Source: SKVR01 sp046291875 (lineage in GTDB: Bacteria > Bacteroidota > Bacteroidia > Bacteroidales > UBA7960). From it: 64,000 nucleotides of DNA. The notes below the pieces were generated by a model that made no database searches, was not told the DNA's origin, and saw nothing but the letters and a program-made list of their open reading frames with translations. Numbering within the stretch: position 1 is the first letter of the stretch; each line of letters starts with the position of its first letter. This document shows positions 1 to 8,743 of this stretch, piece after piece. The stretch covers positions 42,473 to 106,472 of the forward strand of contig JBKBSF010000015.1 in the NCBI GenBank assembly GCA_046291875.1, read 5' to 3'. The translations under genes were made by a program, and so were the position numbers.

Positions 1-1
1 T

Positions 2-232
2 ATCAGCCCTGGCTGGGTCGATGTTACTCCGTGGCAGAAAAAAAGGCTCCGGAGAACCCCCCACTGGGCAGAGAAGCACCATCTGCAACATCCGGCCGGT
101 CGTATCGGCACGCCCGAAGATATTGCCGAACTATGCTGGTACCTGCTTTCCGATAAAGCCTCATTCATTACCGGCCAAAACTTTATTGCCGATGGCGGTA
201 TGACCCGCAAGATGATCTATGAGGAGGAGTGA
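2..232 (+). CDS. SDR-family oxidoreductase, C-terminal fragment
   Basis: The reading frame is open from the window edge to TGA at 230-232, giving 76 residues of the C-terminal end of a classical short-chain dehydrogenase/reductase. Diagnostic pieces are ISPGWVDVTPW near the start, then PAGRIGTPEDIAELCWYLLS and FITGQNFIADGGM, the usual SDR C-terminal signature with the GG near the cofactor-side helix. The Rossmann glycine motif and the YxxxK catalytic pair lie outside the window, so substrate and cofactor cannot be read. It is convergent with the phosphatase gene, whose stop lies 15 bases away. Confidence 0.88.
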   Translation: MSPGWVDVTPWQKKRLRRTPHWAEKHHLQHPAGRIGTPEDIAELCWYLLSDKASFITGQNFIADGGMTRKMIYEEE

Positions 233-246
233 AGGATAAATCCTAC

Positions 247-1620
247 TTATTGAATGCTCCCGACATCTGATATATTCTTGGTTCCATCGCTGTTCAGGGT
301 AATCTGTAAATGATCTTTTCTTATACCTGTATAGTTATAGGCTTCAAAAACCAGTTTCCCCTCATGGATATGTATTGCATGAAAGAACTGATGGTTTTCA
401 TAGGAAACATTTGCCCAACTGAGGTAGGGGTCCAGATCCTGTAATTTGCCTCCTGCCACAGAAATAATATATACAGGCAGGATTGCCTTTTCTTCAGAGG
501 GGTATTGCCCCCTGGCATAAACGTGGTCGTGCCCCTGAAGAACAAGATCTACAGCATATTTTTCGAGCAAAGGTCTGATGTGATCATGCACAAGGGGGTT
601 GCCCCGCTCCTGGCGTGCAGTCAATACCGGGTGATGCATCTGTACAATGCACCATTGCTGATTTCTGGATGAGAGGACTTCTTCCAGCCATTCCAGCTGC
701 TTTTCAAAAAGCGCCATATCAATTTCTGCTTCCGGAGCAATCCGGATCTCCTTTCCTTCTTCCATTGACTCAAAGTTTGTGTAGAGGCTTATGATGCGGA
801 CATTCGGAAAATCGACGTAATAGGCCAGGTTGTTTAACCCTTCCGGACCATTTTTGGGCAGATTGAACACACCGTGCCATTGAGGGTAAAGCAGTCTTAC
901 ATCCACAGGATCCTTCTGAAGCCTGAAATGATCACTGTTGCCGGCTGAAGGCAGCGATGGGATTTGTCTGAAATGCCATCCACCACTTTCAAACCATTCT
1001 CCCCAGGTCTGGTCGGAGCCACTGCTGAGAGTAAGGTCGCCTGCATGCATGAGCAAGGATGCGTTTGCAAAAGAACTGAAAGCCTTTCTGAAAACCCTGG
1101 GTGCGAACTCCAGAATGTCGTTCTGTACATCCCCAAAAGACAATATGGTAAGGGGCTGATCTGAACGATCGGAATGGGTTTGAACAGCCATCCATTCAGA
1201 ACGGTGGTTCTGGCATCCTACCCTTACCATGTAATGTGTATGGGGTTGGAGGCTGTCTATACTTACCTGGAAATAGTGATCGGTGCTGCCCTGGAAATGC
1301 ACGGGTACTTTTATGGCAGTATAAATCAATGGAGTGATGCCAGAGTGGGCCTCTTGCCACTGGGGAAGCAGTTCCAGGTAGCCTTCAAGTACCATGGAAC
1401 TGGTTCGCCAGCTAAAAACAAGTTGGTTGGAGGGTTTCTCGGCTATGCTTTGCATGATCCTGTCAGGTTGTGCAGTGGCCCTATACCTTCCATCGGAAGT
1501 CCCGATGGGTTCAGTTTGGTTTATCCCCTGGCATGCCATCAGCCAGGCTGGCAAAAGAAGGAAAAAGAGAAGGTTTTTGCTTTTCGGTGATCTGAGCAGG
1601 TTGTTAGGAGACATATTCAT
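247..1620 (-). CDS. Calcineurin-like (purple-acid-phosphatase-type) metallophosphatase lipoprotein
   Basis: 457 residues. An N-terminal hydrophobic segment ends in LMAC, a lipobox, so it is probably a lipoprotein. Residues about 60-150 look like the beta-sandwich domain that precedes the catalytic domain in purple acid phosphatases. The catalytic part shows the dimetal motifs in order: GDVQ (163), HAGD (192), GNSD (227), MHH (328) and GHDH (363). The usual GNH(D/E) motif is GNSD here, so the metal-binding Asn is kept but the catalytic His is replaced. The start overlaps the stop of the upstream gene as ATGA, which suggests translational coupling. It is probably a periplasmic or surface phosphoesterase; the substrate is unknown. 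A degenerate enzyme is possible. Confidence 0.82.
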   Translation of the reverse strand: MNMSPNNLLRSPKSKNLLFFLLLPAWLMACQGINQTEPIGTSDGRYRATAQPDRIMQSIAEKPSNQLVFSWRTSSMVLEGYLELLPQWQEAHSGITPLIYTAIKVPVHFQGSTDHYFQVSIDSLQPHTHYMVRVGCQNHRSEWMAVQTHSDRSDQPLTILSFGDVQNDILEFAPRVFRKAFSSFANASLLMHAGDLTLSSGSDQTWGEWFESGGWHFRQIPSLPSAGNSDHFRLQKDPVDVRLLYPQWHGVFNLPKNGPEGLNNLAYYVDFPNVRIISLYTNFESMEEGKEIRIAPEAEIDMALFEKQLEWLEEVLSSRNQQWCIVQMHHPVLTARQERGNPLVHDHIRPLLEKYAVDLVLQGHDHVYARGQYPSEEKAILPVYIISVAGGKLQDLDPYLSWANVSYENHQFFHAIHIHEGKLVFEAYNYTGIRKDHLQITLNSDGTKNISDVGSIQ

Positions 1621-2795
1621 TGTGATCGTGGTTGGTTGAGAATATAAAAAGGTTGCGTATAAAGAGTTCCTTGCTGTCCTGATATCTCAGCTCTTACAAA
1701 CCGGGTATGAATTGGCACCTGGCTCATTGCGATGGATGGGCCCTGGGCCAGCACAACAGTTTCTTTCAATTGGGGGTCGAAGCTCTTCCAAAGTATATGT
1801 TCCACGAGGGTTTCCTGATCAATTGTAAGGGTCAGGGTGTTTTTGTCCAATCTGAAATCTGTAATGTTAAAAGCTCTGGGGGTATACTGTTCTGCAGGCT
1901 TCCAAAGATAAAACAATCCATTGATAAGGGCATGTTTTACATCGGGTGCGCTACCATCAGGCAGATCGGGGTGCAATGAACCAGGTTGAAAATTTTCTAT
2001 CAGTACCACATTGCGGTTCCATCCCAGAGTTGTTTCGTAGTGCATATCATCTTCTCCAAAAAGCCAAATGGGCCTGTTGGCTCCCAGGTTGTGCGCCACT
2101 TCATCGAAAAAAGCACGATCGCCCGGATGATTGTCCTTGCGGTTGTAAACCGATTGCCCGATAAGGATATCAAAGTTCCTGTACATTTGAAGGTACCATT
2201 GCAAGTCGTAGGATTTTCTTGCCAAATAGCGGCCGGGATGTGCAAAATAGGCAATCCCTCCCAGTTCAGCAATCCTTTGGAAAGTCTCCTCCTCGGTTGC
2301 GGCACCCTGGGAAAGGGGGTTGAAAAGGCTTACCACATGATGGGGCGCAGAAATCTCGCATCCCTCAACAGAGACCATCCCCAACTCTACCGGGTTGCGG
2401 TCCTGGTAAGGCTCATTGGCCATCTGTGCATAGGTTTTGTTGTCTTCTGTAGGGTTTTCCAGGTCCTTTATGATCTCAAAAATGGAAGAGAGTTCGCTCC
2501 AGGGATACAATGTGTTGATATAATCACTTGGGATATCATAGTCGTGAGCAGCAATGGTAAGGATGCGGTATCCTTCCTGATGATACCTGTCTATGGTTTG
2601 ATGAGGGTCGTATTGCTCATCTCCCAATCCGGGATGGGTGTGAAATTCTGCATCGTAATGACCTACTGCGGTCCAGTTGATCTGCTCCCAGGGAGACCAG
2701 AATTCTCTCTTATCTGCCTGATTGCATGATACGAATGTAAAACCTGCCAACGCAATCAGCAACGTACTTAAATATTTGGGAATGCCTTTATTCAT
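1617..2795 (-). CDS. PHP-like metal-dependent hydrolase lipoprotein
   Basis: 392 residues from the chosen start, MNKGIPKYL. This gives a typical lipoprotein signal ending in TFVSC. An in-frame start 72 bases upstream is rejected because it would place the receptor's terminator hairpin inside the gene. The body resembles a PHP-superfamily phosphoesterase: EFHTHPG, then a helix followed by TIAAHDYD, then SVEGCEIS with APHHVV, then AYFAHPGRY. These are the His/Asp/Glu ligand positions of the trinuclear site. The C-terminal 100 residues look like a beta-sandwich. It lies between a TonB receptor and a phosphatase on the same strand, so a role in hydrolysing an exported or captured phosphoester is reasonable but inferred. 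Confidence 0.75.
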   Translation of the reverse strand: MNKGIPKYLSTLLIALAGFTFVSCNQADKREFWSPWEQINWTAVGHYDAEFHTHPGLGDEQYDPHQTIDRYHQEGYRILTIAAHDYDIPSDYINTLYPWSELSSIFEIIKDLENPTEDNKTYAQMANEPYQDRNPVELGMVSVEGCEISAPHHVVSLFNPLSQGAATEEETFQRIAELGGIAYFAHPGRYLARKSYDLQWYLQMYRNFDILIGQSVYNRKDNHPGDRAFFDEVAHNLGANRPIWLFGEDDMHYETTLGWNRNVVLIENFQPGSLHPDLPDGSAPDVKHALINGLFYLWKPAEQYTPRAFNITDFRLDKNTLTLTIDQETLVEHILWKSFDPQLKETVVLAQGPSIAMSQVPIHTRFVRAEISGQQGTLYTQPFYILNQPRSQ

Positions 2796-2821
2796 CGGAA
2801 TGTATTTTAAATAACCAAAAT

Positions 2822-2857
2822 ACTCCCGGCCACCAAACAGAAGGTGAGGCCGGGAGT
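2822..2857 (-). terminator. Terminator after the TonB receptor gene
   Basis: A perfect 10-bp inverted repeat (2822-2831 with 2848-2857, ACTCCCGGCC) has a 16-nt loop. On the minus strand it is followed by a T-rich stretch beginning TTTTGG. It sits 24 bases past the receptor stop and 27 bases before the PHP gene start. The two lipoprotein genes therefore depend on read-through or on a promoter inside this short gap. Confidence 0.75.
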
Positions 2858-2880
2858 GGTTGATCAAAGCAAAAATGGTT

Positions 2881-5727
2881 TTAAAGGGAGTATCTTACCC
2901 CAAAATTGCTCCACCAGGAATGGAATGAGTTACGATAAGGATAAATAGGATCGTAGAAATAGTGCTGGTGCGATTGGTTGGTAAGGTTGTTGAAGTTGGC
3001 GAACAGCCTGAGGTTTGCATTGATATTGTAGCTCAATACAAGGTCGAGCTGGCCGCTATGCATCAGGAAGCGATCAAGAAACACATCGGAGACCTGACTG
3101 ATGGAAGGAGCACTGGAAGAACCCCCTACGTTATGCAACCAGGTATCTCTGAAGGCATAAGAGATTTGTCCGGAAAATCCGCCCCTGTCGTAAGAAAGTG
3201 CAAAGTTGAAGATGTGGGGCGCCTGCTTGGGTAATCTGATACGACGCTCCTCGGGAACAATGATCTTGGCCTCAGAATGGATATAGCTGTAGTTGGCATA
3301 TATCCCCAGTCCACTCCACGCACCAGGCAGAAAAGTCAACTGTTGTTGCCATGCCATTTCAATACCGTAAAGGTAAGCGCTCTCGCCATTTTCAGGTCTG
3401 GACAGCCTGTAGCCATCATACTGACCTCCCTGAATTATGGTGTTTTCGTTATAAATGAACTGGTCCATGTTTTTGAAGAACACTCCTGCAGAAACAATCC
3501 CCACGTTGCTGAAAAATCTTTCATACATCAGGTCGAGGTTCATGGATCTGGAAGGATTCAGATCAGGATTTCCCTGGCTGATAACATCATTGTCGTTATT
3601 GACCAGTTCGTAAGGTACCAGGTATTCGAAATCGGGCCGGGCAATGGAATGAGTCCAGGCAAAGCGAAGGTTTGACAGAGGATCTAACTGATATCTCAGG
3701 TTGATCATAGGGAAAAAGTTGAAATAGCTCTGATCGTCGGCCTTAATTGGAATGGTTGCACTGTAATTTCCGCTTTCATCAAAGATTACTCGGTTTCCTT
3801 CGTAGCTGTTGATCACCTGCTCCATCCTGACACCAGCGTTTATGTTAAGTTTGCCCAAGGTAATATCGGTAAGGGCATAGGCAGCCAGAATAGTTTCTCT
3901 TGCTGTATAGTTGTTGGGGTCGGAGTTTTCGCGTGTCCGGTCTGCGTCTTCCACAAAAAGAGCTTCGTTCTGGTTAAAAAACTCCTTGCCTTTGTCCCAG
4001 TCAATGGCTCCTCCCAGCCAATAACGATCGCCAATCATCTGGCGGTCTTCATCCAATGCAAACATGGCCATTGTAATAGGATCTCCGGTAAAAGCAGTCC
4101 AGCGTTGCTCAAGCATCTCTCTGGTTTTTGTCTTGAGCCAGTACTTACCACCCACTTTCAAATGTGCATTGTAATTGCCCAGCTGGTAAGGAAGCTGAAG
4201 ATTTAGTGTAGAAAACAGATCATTGTCTCTCACATCATCTCTTCTTCTTTCATAGTAGCGGAAACGCATGCGGTCGTAGGCGTTGGGGTTGAATGTTTCG
4301 CTGTTGGTGATTTGCAGGGTGGCAAATTCGCGATTGGAAATATCGACCTGGTAATCAGGTCTGTCGGCATGGCGAAAAGCATAATATTCGCGCAAGGGTA
4401 CATTGAAACTGCCAAAAGAGTAACCCACATTGTAATCGAGAGTAGCAATACCCAGGTCGTGCTTACCACCGGCATTCATGGAATACAGATCGGTAACACG
4501 GTTGTATTCGCGGATCACTTTCTCGTAACGGGCTCCCGTTACAGAGGACGCCGACTGATAACTGCCGTTGCTGACCCCGTGTCGAACATCGTTGCGGATC
4601 TCGTATTCATCGTAGTTGTTGAAATTCCCCATAAAGTAAAGGCTAGAGCGGTCAGAAATATTGAATTCCAGCTGCCCGGATACTCCCATTCGTTGACGTT
4701 CTGTTTCATAGAAAGAGGGGCGCAATCCTGCAAGTACATCCACATCGCCATTGCCAAAATCTCTTACACCCCAATCGTGGCGAATATCTTCTGTAGCCCG
4801 GTTGTCTTTCTGATAGTTTCCGTTAATTACCCAGGAGAATCTGCCTTCGCGCTCCCCGTAGGTGGCCGATCCGATCCATTGTGGCCTGCCCGACATATTG
4901 TTATAGCCAGATCCAGCTGTAACATTGAAAATCCTTGCATCTCCTACAGGTCTGCGGGTTACCAGGTTTATGGATCCACTCAGTGCATCTGCGTCCATAT
5001 CGGGTGTTATGGTTTTGCTTACCTCAATTGCTGAAACCATGTCGGTATTTAAAATTGCGGTATTGGTTGCGCGATTGGTTTCATCGGTAGAAGCTACACG
5101 CTGGTTATTGATGGTTACGGTATGAAAGCTGGCAGGCAACCCCCTGATCATGATGGCAGCTGCTTCTCCCCGAAGGGGCTCAGTAGATATACCGGGAATA
5201 CGCTTTACCGCTTCGGTTATGTTGTTATCAGGGAAACGTTCAATCTGTTGGGATGAAACAATGTTTCTTACGTTTTCAGACTCTTTCTGCTGGTTAAAAG
5301 CTCTGGCCTGCCCACGCATTACCCCGGTAATTACCACTTCTCCCATAGTTACAAATCCAGATTGCAAGGCAATATCTACCCTTACGTTTTGGCCCTGCGC
5401 AATCTCAATCTCTGTTTCCTGGGTCTCGAACCCAAGGTAGCTTACCACCAGGGTATGTTTCCCTACGGCAACACCCTGCAAGCGAAAAGATCCGTAAATA
5501 TCGGTAGAAGCACCACCGGGACGATTTCGGATGAATACGCTTGCCCCGGGAAGCTGTTCTCCGGTGGTAGCATCGGTAACAAGCCCGCTCACCGACCCGG
5601 TGGCCATTTCAGATTCTGGAGATGCTTCATCTCTCAAGGTGTTGGAATAAAGCGGGTTGCAAAGGAGCAGCAGCGCTGAAAAAAGCAAAACGCCAAAGTT
5701 TTTTCTTAAAGGCTTCTTAGTGTACAT
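2881..5727 (-). CDS. TonB-dependent outer-membrane receptor
   Basis: 948 residues. A signal peptide is followed by a carboxypeptidase-regulatory-like domain at about 44-125 (SVSGLVTDATTGEQLPGASV ... YLGFETQETEIEI). The plug follows at about 130-260 (ITEAVKRIPGI, IMIRGLP, NTDMVSAIEVSKT, DALSGSINLVTRRP) and then a long beta-barrel ending in an aromatic-rich strand. It is a TonB-dependent transporter of the single-protein type; no SusD partner is encoded beside it. The next two genes on the strand encode phosphoesterase-like lipoproteins, which hints at uptake of a phosphorylated compound. No exact TAnnTTTG promoter was found upstream. Confidence 0.93.
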   Translation of the reverse strand: MYTKKPLRKNFGVLLFSALLLLCNPLYSNTLRDEASPESEMATGSVSGLVTDATTGEQLPGASVFIRNRPGGASTDIYGSFRLQGVAVGKHTLVVSYLGFETQETEIEIAQGQNVRVDIALQSGFVTMGEVVITGVMRGQARAFNQQKESENVRNIVSSQQIERFPDNNITEAVKRIPGISTEPLRGEAAAIMIRGLPASFHTVTINNQRVASTDETNRATNTAILNTDMVSAIEVSKTITPDMDADALSGSINLVTRRPVGDARIFNVTAGSGYNNMSGRPQWIGSATYGEREGRFSWVINGNYQKDNRATEDIRHDWGVRDFGNGDVDVLAGLRPSFYETERQRMGVSGQLEFNISDRSSLYFMGNFNNYDEYEIRNDVRHGVSNGSYQSASSVTGARYEKVIREYNRVTDLYSMNAGGKHDLGIATLDYNVGYSFGSFNVPLREYYAFRHADRPDYQVDISNREFATLQITNSETFNPNAYDRMRFRYYERRRDDVRDNDLFSTLNLQLPYQLGNYNAHLKVGGKYWLKTKTREMLEQRWTAFTGDPITMAMFALDEDRQMIGDRYWLGGAIDWDKGKEFFNQNEALFVEDADRTRENSDPNNYTARETILAAYALTDITLGKLNINAGVRMEQVINSYEGNRVIFDESGNYSATIPIKADDQSYFNFFPMINLRYQLDPLSNLRFAWTHSIARPDFEYLVPYELVNNDNDVISQGNPDLNPSRSMNLDLMYERFFSNVGIVSAGVFFKNMDQFIYNENTIIQGGQYDGYRLSRPENGESAYLYGIEMAWQQQLTFLPGAWSGLGIYANYSYIHSEAKIIVPEERRIRLPKQAPHIFNFALSYDRGGFSGQISYAFRDTWLHNVGGSSSAPSISQVSDVFLDRFLMHSGQLDLVLSYNINANLRLFANFNNLTNQSHQHYFYDPIYPYRNSFHSWWSNFGVRYSL

Positions 5728-5874
5728 GATAATTTTGTTTTTGTTCGAGGCGAAATTACCATCGCAACAAAAACAAATGTTTAAGAAGGGCTTAACTTTT
5801 CATTAAGCTTTTGGCGGGTTGGTAAACAAAAGGTTAAATATTCATCAAGGTGATGGCAAATAAATGATAAAAAA

Positions 5875-5903
5875 AGACTGCTTCGAGAAAACCGAGGCAG
5901 TCT
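5875..5903 (-). terminator. Rho-independent terminator of the coiled-coil membrane protein gene
   Basis: An 11-bp stem (AGACTGCTTCG with CGAGGCAGTCT, one wobble) has a 7-nt loop. On the minus strand it is followed by seven T residues (plus-strand A run at 5869-5875). It lies 35 bases past the stop at 5938. Confidence 0.85.
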
Positions 5904-5937
5904 TTATAATATAATGATGGAGAAAGAGCAAAAGGTC

Positions 5938-6549
5938 TCAGATCCCTTTAAGTCTTTTGATTTCGTTGAAATGGTCGATGGATTGCTGTTCGAAGCGCTC
6001 GCGTGAGGTTTTGCGGTACTCTTCATATTCCAGGCGAAGCTCATTGAGTTCCTGGGTGCGCTGCGAGGTAATGGTATGCGATCTCTTGAAAAGGATAAAG
6101 ATGATGATCAGCAAAATCAATAAGCCAATGATAATTGTCCACAAAAGTAGGTTGTAGAAGGTTTTATTCATGGCAATGCCGAACAGGAACAGGCTGTCGC
6201 GCTCTCTTACCGCAGTGTCGCGTTCGGAAAGTGCCTGCGAGAGTTCATTCTGCAGACTTTGTTGGGCCTGGTTCTGATTGCCGATCTGTGTGTTGAGCTC
6301 AAGGATAGCAGATTTGGCTACCCGCAAGGAGTCAAGCGAATTGCGCCGAATCTTTTGAAACATATCCTCACGAATGGCTCTGAAATTATTGTAAATATTG
6401 GTTCGCTGATGAAGATAGTCGTATTGCTCGCTCAAGGTGCCTTCTTCCAATACTTCTGGCATTGCCTGTGCAAATCCATTGCTTGCCGGGCCCAGCCAAA
6501 GGCAAACCAATATGGCTGCAACCCAAAAGGCTTTTACATGTTTTGTCAT
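5938..6549 (-). CDS. Hypothetical coiled-coil membrane protein
   Basis: 203 residues from the start MTKHVKAFW, chosen because it opens a signal peptide (to about GFAQA); a longer in-frame ORF upstream reads through a non-signal-like stretch. The middle (about 50-110) is a heptad-rich coiled coil. A single strong transmembrane helix follows (about 130-155, LLLWTIIIGLLILLIIIFIL), then a second charged coiled coil to the C-terminus. The architecture suggests a membrane-anchored structural or scaffold protein with coiled coils on both sides. I recognise no family. It follows the hydrolase gene on the same strand. Confidence 0.7.
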   Translation of the reverse strand: MTKHVKAFWVAAILVCLWLGPASNGFAQAMPEVLEEGTLSEQYDYLHQRTNIYNNFRAIREDMFQKIRRNSLDSLRVAKSAILELNTQIGNQNQAQQSLQNELSQALSERDTAVRERDSLFLFGIAMNKTFYNLLLWTIIIGLLILLIIIFILFKRSHTITSQRTQELNELRLEYEEYRKTSRERFEQQSIDHFNEIKRLKGI

Positions 6550-6677
6550 AGCTTTTACAGTTAAAGTAATTTTCAGGTCATCAAAGTAATGCATTCCTGC
6601 ACTTAAATTCAACAGGATTTTTACCCGATTATTGTAAAACCTTAAAAACGTACCCTTTTTCCGGGCACCTTTCATGG

Positions 6678-7481
6678 TCAGCTTGCGGAGAGTTCGCCCT
6701 GAGGGCTAAGCTGCTTGATAAAATTGATAGACAATTCGTTGAAAATATCGGGTTTTTCAATATTGACTACATGGCCGCATTTTTCAATGATGGCCAATGA
6801 GCGGTTTTTGTATTTCTGTACCAGTTCTTTAACCGGTTCAAGGAGTATGTAATCTTGTTCGCCCATTACATACAGGGTAGGCAGTCCGGGGTCCTCAGAC
6901 TCCATGCGTTGCAGCTTTGCGGTCAGTCGCCGGGTAAGTTTAAACCATCTGATAAACTCATGGCGTGCCAGCTTGCGGGCTTCGCGGATGAATACGCTGC
7001 GCGACTCCTCGTGCTGATCCATGGGCATGATGATAAAGGCAAAAACCTTGTAAAGCCACATGTAGGGTATTACCTTGTGAAAGTATCTGCCCAGGCGCAC
7101 CAGGAAGCGCGACTTGAGGTTGAGTTTGGTGATGGCCCCCACCAGGATCATCGATTTCACATATTCTTTGCGGATCTCAGCAATTTTGCGCACGATAATA
7201 GTGCCCATGGATACGCCTATGAAATGAGCCTGACTGATGCTGCGATGTTTGAGCACCTCAATAATGTCGAGGGCAATGTTTTCGAAGGTATAGGAGTGGG
7301 TTTTGGTTTCATCTCCTTTGGGGGAGCGACCGTGGCCATGTAGATCGATAAGCAGTACATTGAAGTGCTTTGCATAGGGCTGTATTTGCTTGTACCAAAC
7401 CACAGAACTACCGCCGGCACCATGGATAAACACCACCCACTGGTCGGATTCTTTGTTGAGATATGTCTTGTGGTAAAGCAT
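6678..7481 (-). CDS. Alpha/beta-hydrolase
   Basis: 267 residues starting at the ATG (MLYHKTYLN). A TTG four codons upstream falls at the edge of the promoter and is unlikely to be the start. It shows the alpha/beta-hydrolase plan: oxyanion-hole strand FIHGAGGSS near the N-terminus, nucleophile elbow GVSMGT, acid in MGEQDYI, and the late histidine in CGHVVNIEKP. No signal peptide is seen, so it is cytoplasmic. The cap region is helical and rich in Arg/Lys. The substrate cannot be told; esterases, lipases and haloperoxidase-like enzymes share this layout. It is transcribed away from meaB. Confidence 0.85.
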   Translation of the reverse strand: MLYHKTYLNKESDQWVVFIHGAGGSSVVWYKQIQPYAKHFNVLLIDLHGHGRSPKGDETKTHSYTFENIALDIIEVLKHRSISQAHFIGVSMGTIIVRKIAEIRKEYVKSMILVGAITKLNLKSRFLVRLGRYFHKVIPYMWLYKVFAFIIMPMDQHEESRSVFIREARKLARHEFIRWFKLTRRLTAKLQRMESEDPGLPTLYVMGEQDYILLEPVKELVQKYKNRSLAIIEKCGHVVNIEKPDIFNELSINFIKQLSPQGELSAS

Positions 7482-7497
7482 AACTTTCTGCAATGGG

Positions 7498-7505
7498 CAA
7501 AGATA
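7498..7505 (-). promoter_or_regulatory. Putative -7 element for the alpha/beta-hydrolase gene
   Basis: The minus-strand sequence TATCTTTG matches the Bacteroidota -7 consensus TAnnTTTG. It lies 17 bases upstream of the ATG at 7481, which would give a very short leader. No convincing -33 element was found. Confidence 0.5.
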
Positions 7506-7602
7506 GGTTTTTCTGACAGCAGGAGGTGAAATTGTTTTTTAAAAAAACAAAACAATATCTTATCCGGGAAAGTTTTAATTATGCGTGGCCGGGAAAAATA
7601 TG

Positions 7603-7610
7603 TAGGTTTG
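7603..7610 (+). promoter_or_regulatory. Putative -7 element for meaB
   Basis: TAGGTTTG matches TAnnTTTG and lies 16 bases before the meaB ATG, implying a leader of roughly ten nucleotides. The -33 region is weak. Together with the element at 7498 it makes this a compact divergent promoter region. Confidence 0.5.
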
Positions 7611-7625
7611 TAAAAAAAAACGGAT

Positions 7626-8738
7626 ATGTTGTCTGAGAAGGATAAGGATGATATTCAGCAGTTTCGAAGTGCTCTGAAGGTAAATGAAGGGGTAGAGCGT
7701 TTGCCGGTGATCAACGAAAAGGCCATTCGGGCCCTTCAGGCACGTCGGCGTGGCCCTTTGCCTGTAGATGCATGGGTAGAAGGGATACTCTCGGGCGACC
7801 GCAGCCTGCTGAGCCAGGCTATCACCCTGGTGGAGAGTATGCTGCCGGCCCATTACGAAATGGCACAGCAAATCATTGAAAAGTGCACCCCTTATTCTGC
7901 ACGTTCGTTTCGGATCGGTATTACCGGTGTGCCCGGAGTTGGAAAAAGCACATTTATTGAAGCCTTTGGTATGCATCTGATAGGGCAGGGGCATAAAGTG
8001 GCAGTATTGGCAGTAGACCCTAGCAGTGCCATCTCCAAAGGGAGTATCCTGGGCGATAAAACCCGAATGGAAAGCCTTTCGATTCACGATCGGGCGTTTG
8101 TGCGTCCCAGCCCTTCAGCCGGTTCACTGGGGGGGGTAGCCCGAAAAACCCGCGAAATTATTGTGCTGTGCGAAGCCGCCGGGTTCGACCGTATACTGGT
8201 GGAGACCGTCGGAGTGGGGCAGTCGGAAACTGCAGTACACTCCATGGTAGACTTCTTTCTGCTACTTATGCTGGCAGGTGCAGGAGATGAGTTGCAAGGG
8301 ATTAAAAGAGGCATTATGGAAATGTGCGATGGAATGATCATCAATAAAGCCGATGGCGATAACCTCATCAACGCACAAAGGGCCCGGGTTCAATACCAGA
8401 ATGCCCTTCACCTGTTTCCTCCGCCACCCTCTGGCTGGCTGCCCAGGGTAGAGATCTGTTCGGCCCTCCAAAAAACAGGTGTTGCCGAAGTAAACCAGAT
8501 GATTACAGAATATGAGGCGCAGATAAGAGAAAGTGGCTTTTTTGACAAAAAGAGGTCAGGGCAGCAAAAACACCATCTCTATGAAAGCATAAGCCAGAAG
8601 CTCACCGATCACTTCTACCAGGATCCCGGAGTGAAATCGCTCCTGGAGCAGATGCTCAGGTTGCTGGAGGAGAATCAACTTACATCCTACCAGGCAGCAC
8701 AACGATTGCTCGACGCCTATTTCCACAACTTCAAATAG
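7626..8738 (+). CDS. meaB: Methylmalonyl-CoA mutase-associated GTPase MeaB
   Basis: 370 residues, close to the usual MeaB/ArgK length. G1 is GVPGVGKST at about residue 102. It is followed by VLAVDPSS and GSILGDKTRM, the ETVGVGQSE segment, and the base-recognition motif NKADGDN. The C-terminal helix pair fits the family dimerisation arm. MeaB gates and protects the adenosylcobalamin cofactor of methylmalonyl-CoA mutase, usually in succinate/propionate interconversion. No mutase gene is nearby, so it acts on a partner encoded elsewhere. The next gene starts 5 bases after its stop, probably on the same transcript. Confidence 0.93.
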   Translation: MLSEKDKDDIQQFRSALKVNEGVERLPVINEKAIRALQARRRGPLPVDAWVEGILSGDRSLLSQAITLVESMLPAHYEMAQQIIEKCTPYSARSFRIGITGVPGVGKSTFIEAFGMHLIGQGHKVAVLAVDPSSAISKGSILGDKTRMESLSIHDRAFVRPSPSAGSLGGVARKTREIIVLCEAAGFDRILVETVGVGQSETAVHSMVDFFLLLMLAGAGDELQGIKRGIMEMCDGMIINKADGDNLINAQRARVQYQNALHLFPPPPSGWLPRVEICSALQKTGVAEVNQMITEYEAQIRESGFFDKKRSGQQKHHLYESISQKLTDHFYQDPGVKSLLEQMLRLLEENQLTSYQAAQRLLDAYFHNFK

Positions 8739-8743
8739 ATCCC

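Noticed and set aside
2..232. A frameshift in the SDR fragment near the poly-A run at 38-44.
   Set aside because: On recounting, the frame reads through the run without interruption to the normal SDR C-terminus.
7575..8087. A 170-codon open frame opposite meaB.
   Set aside because: It runs antisense to conserved GTPase motifs and shows no domain.
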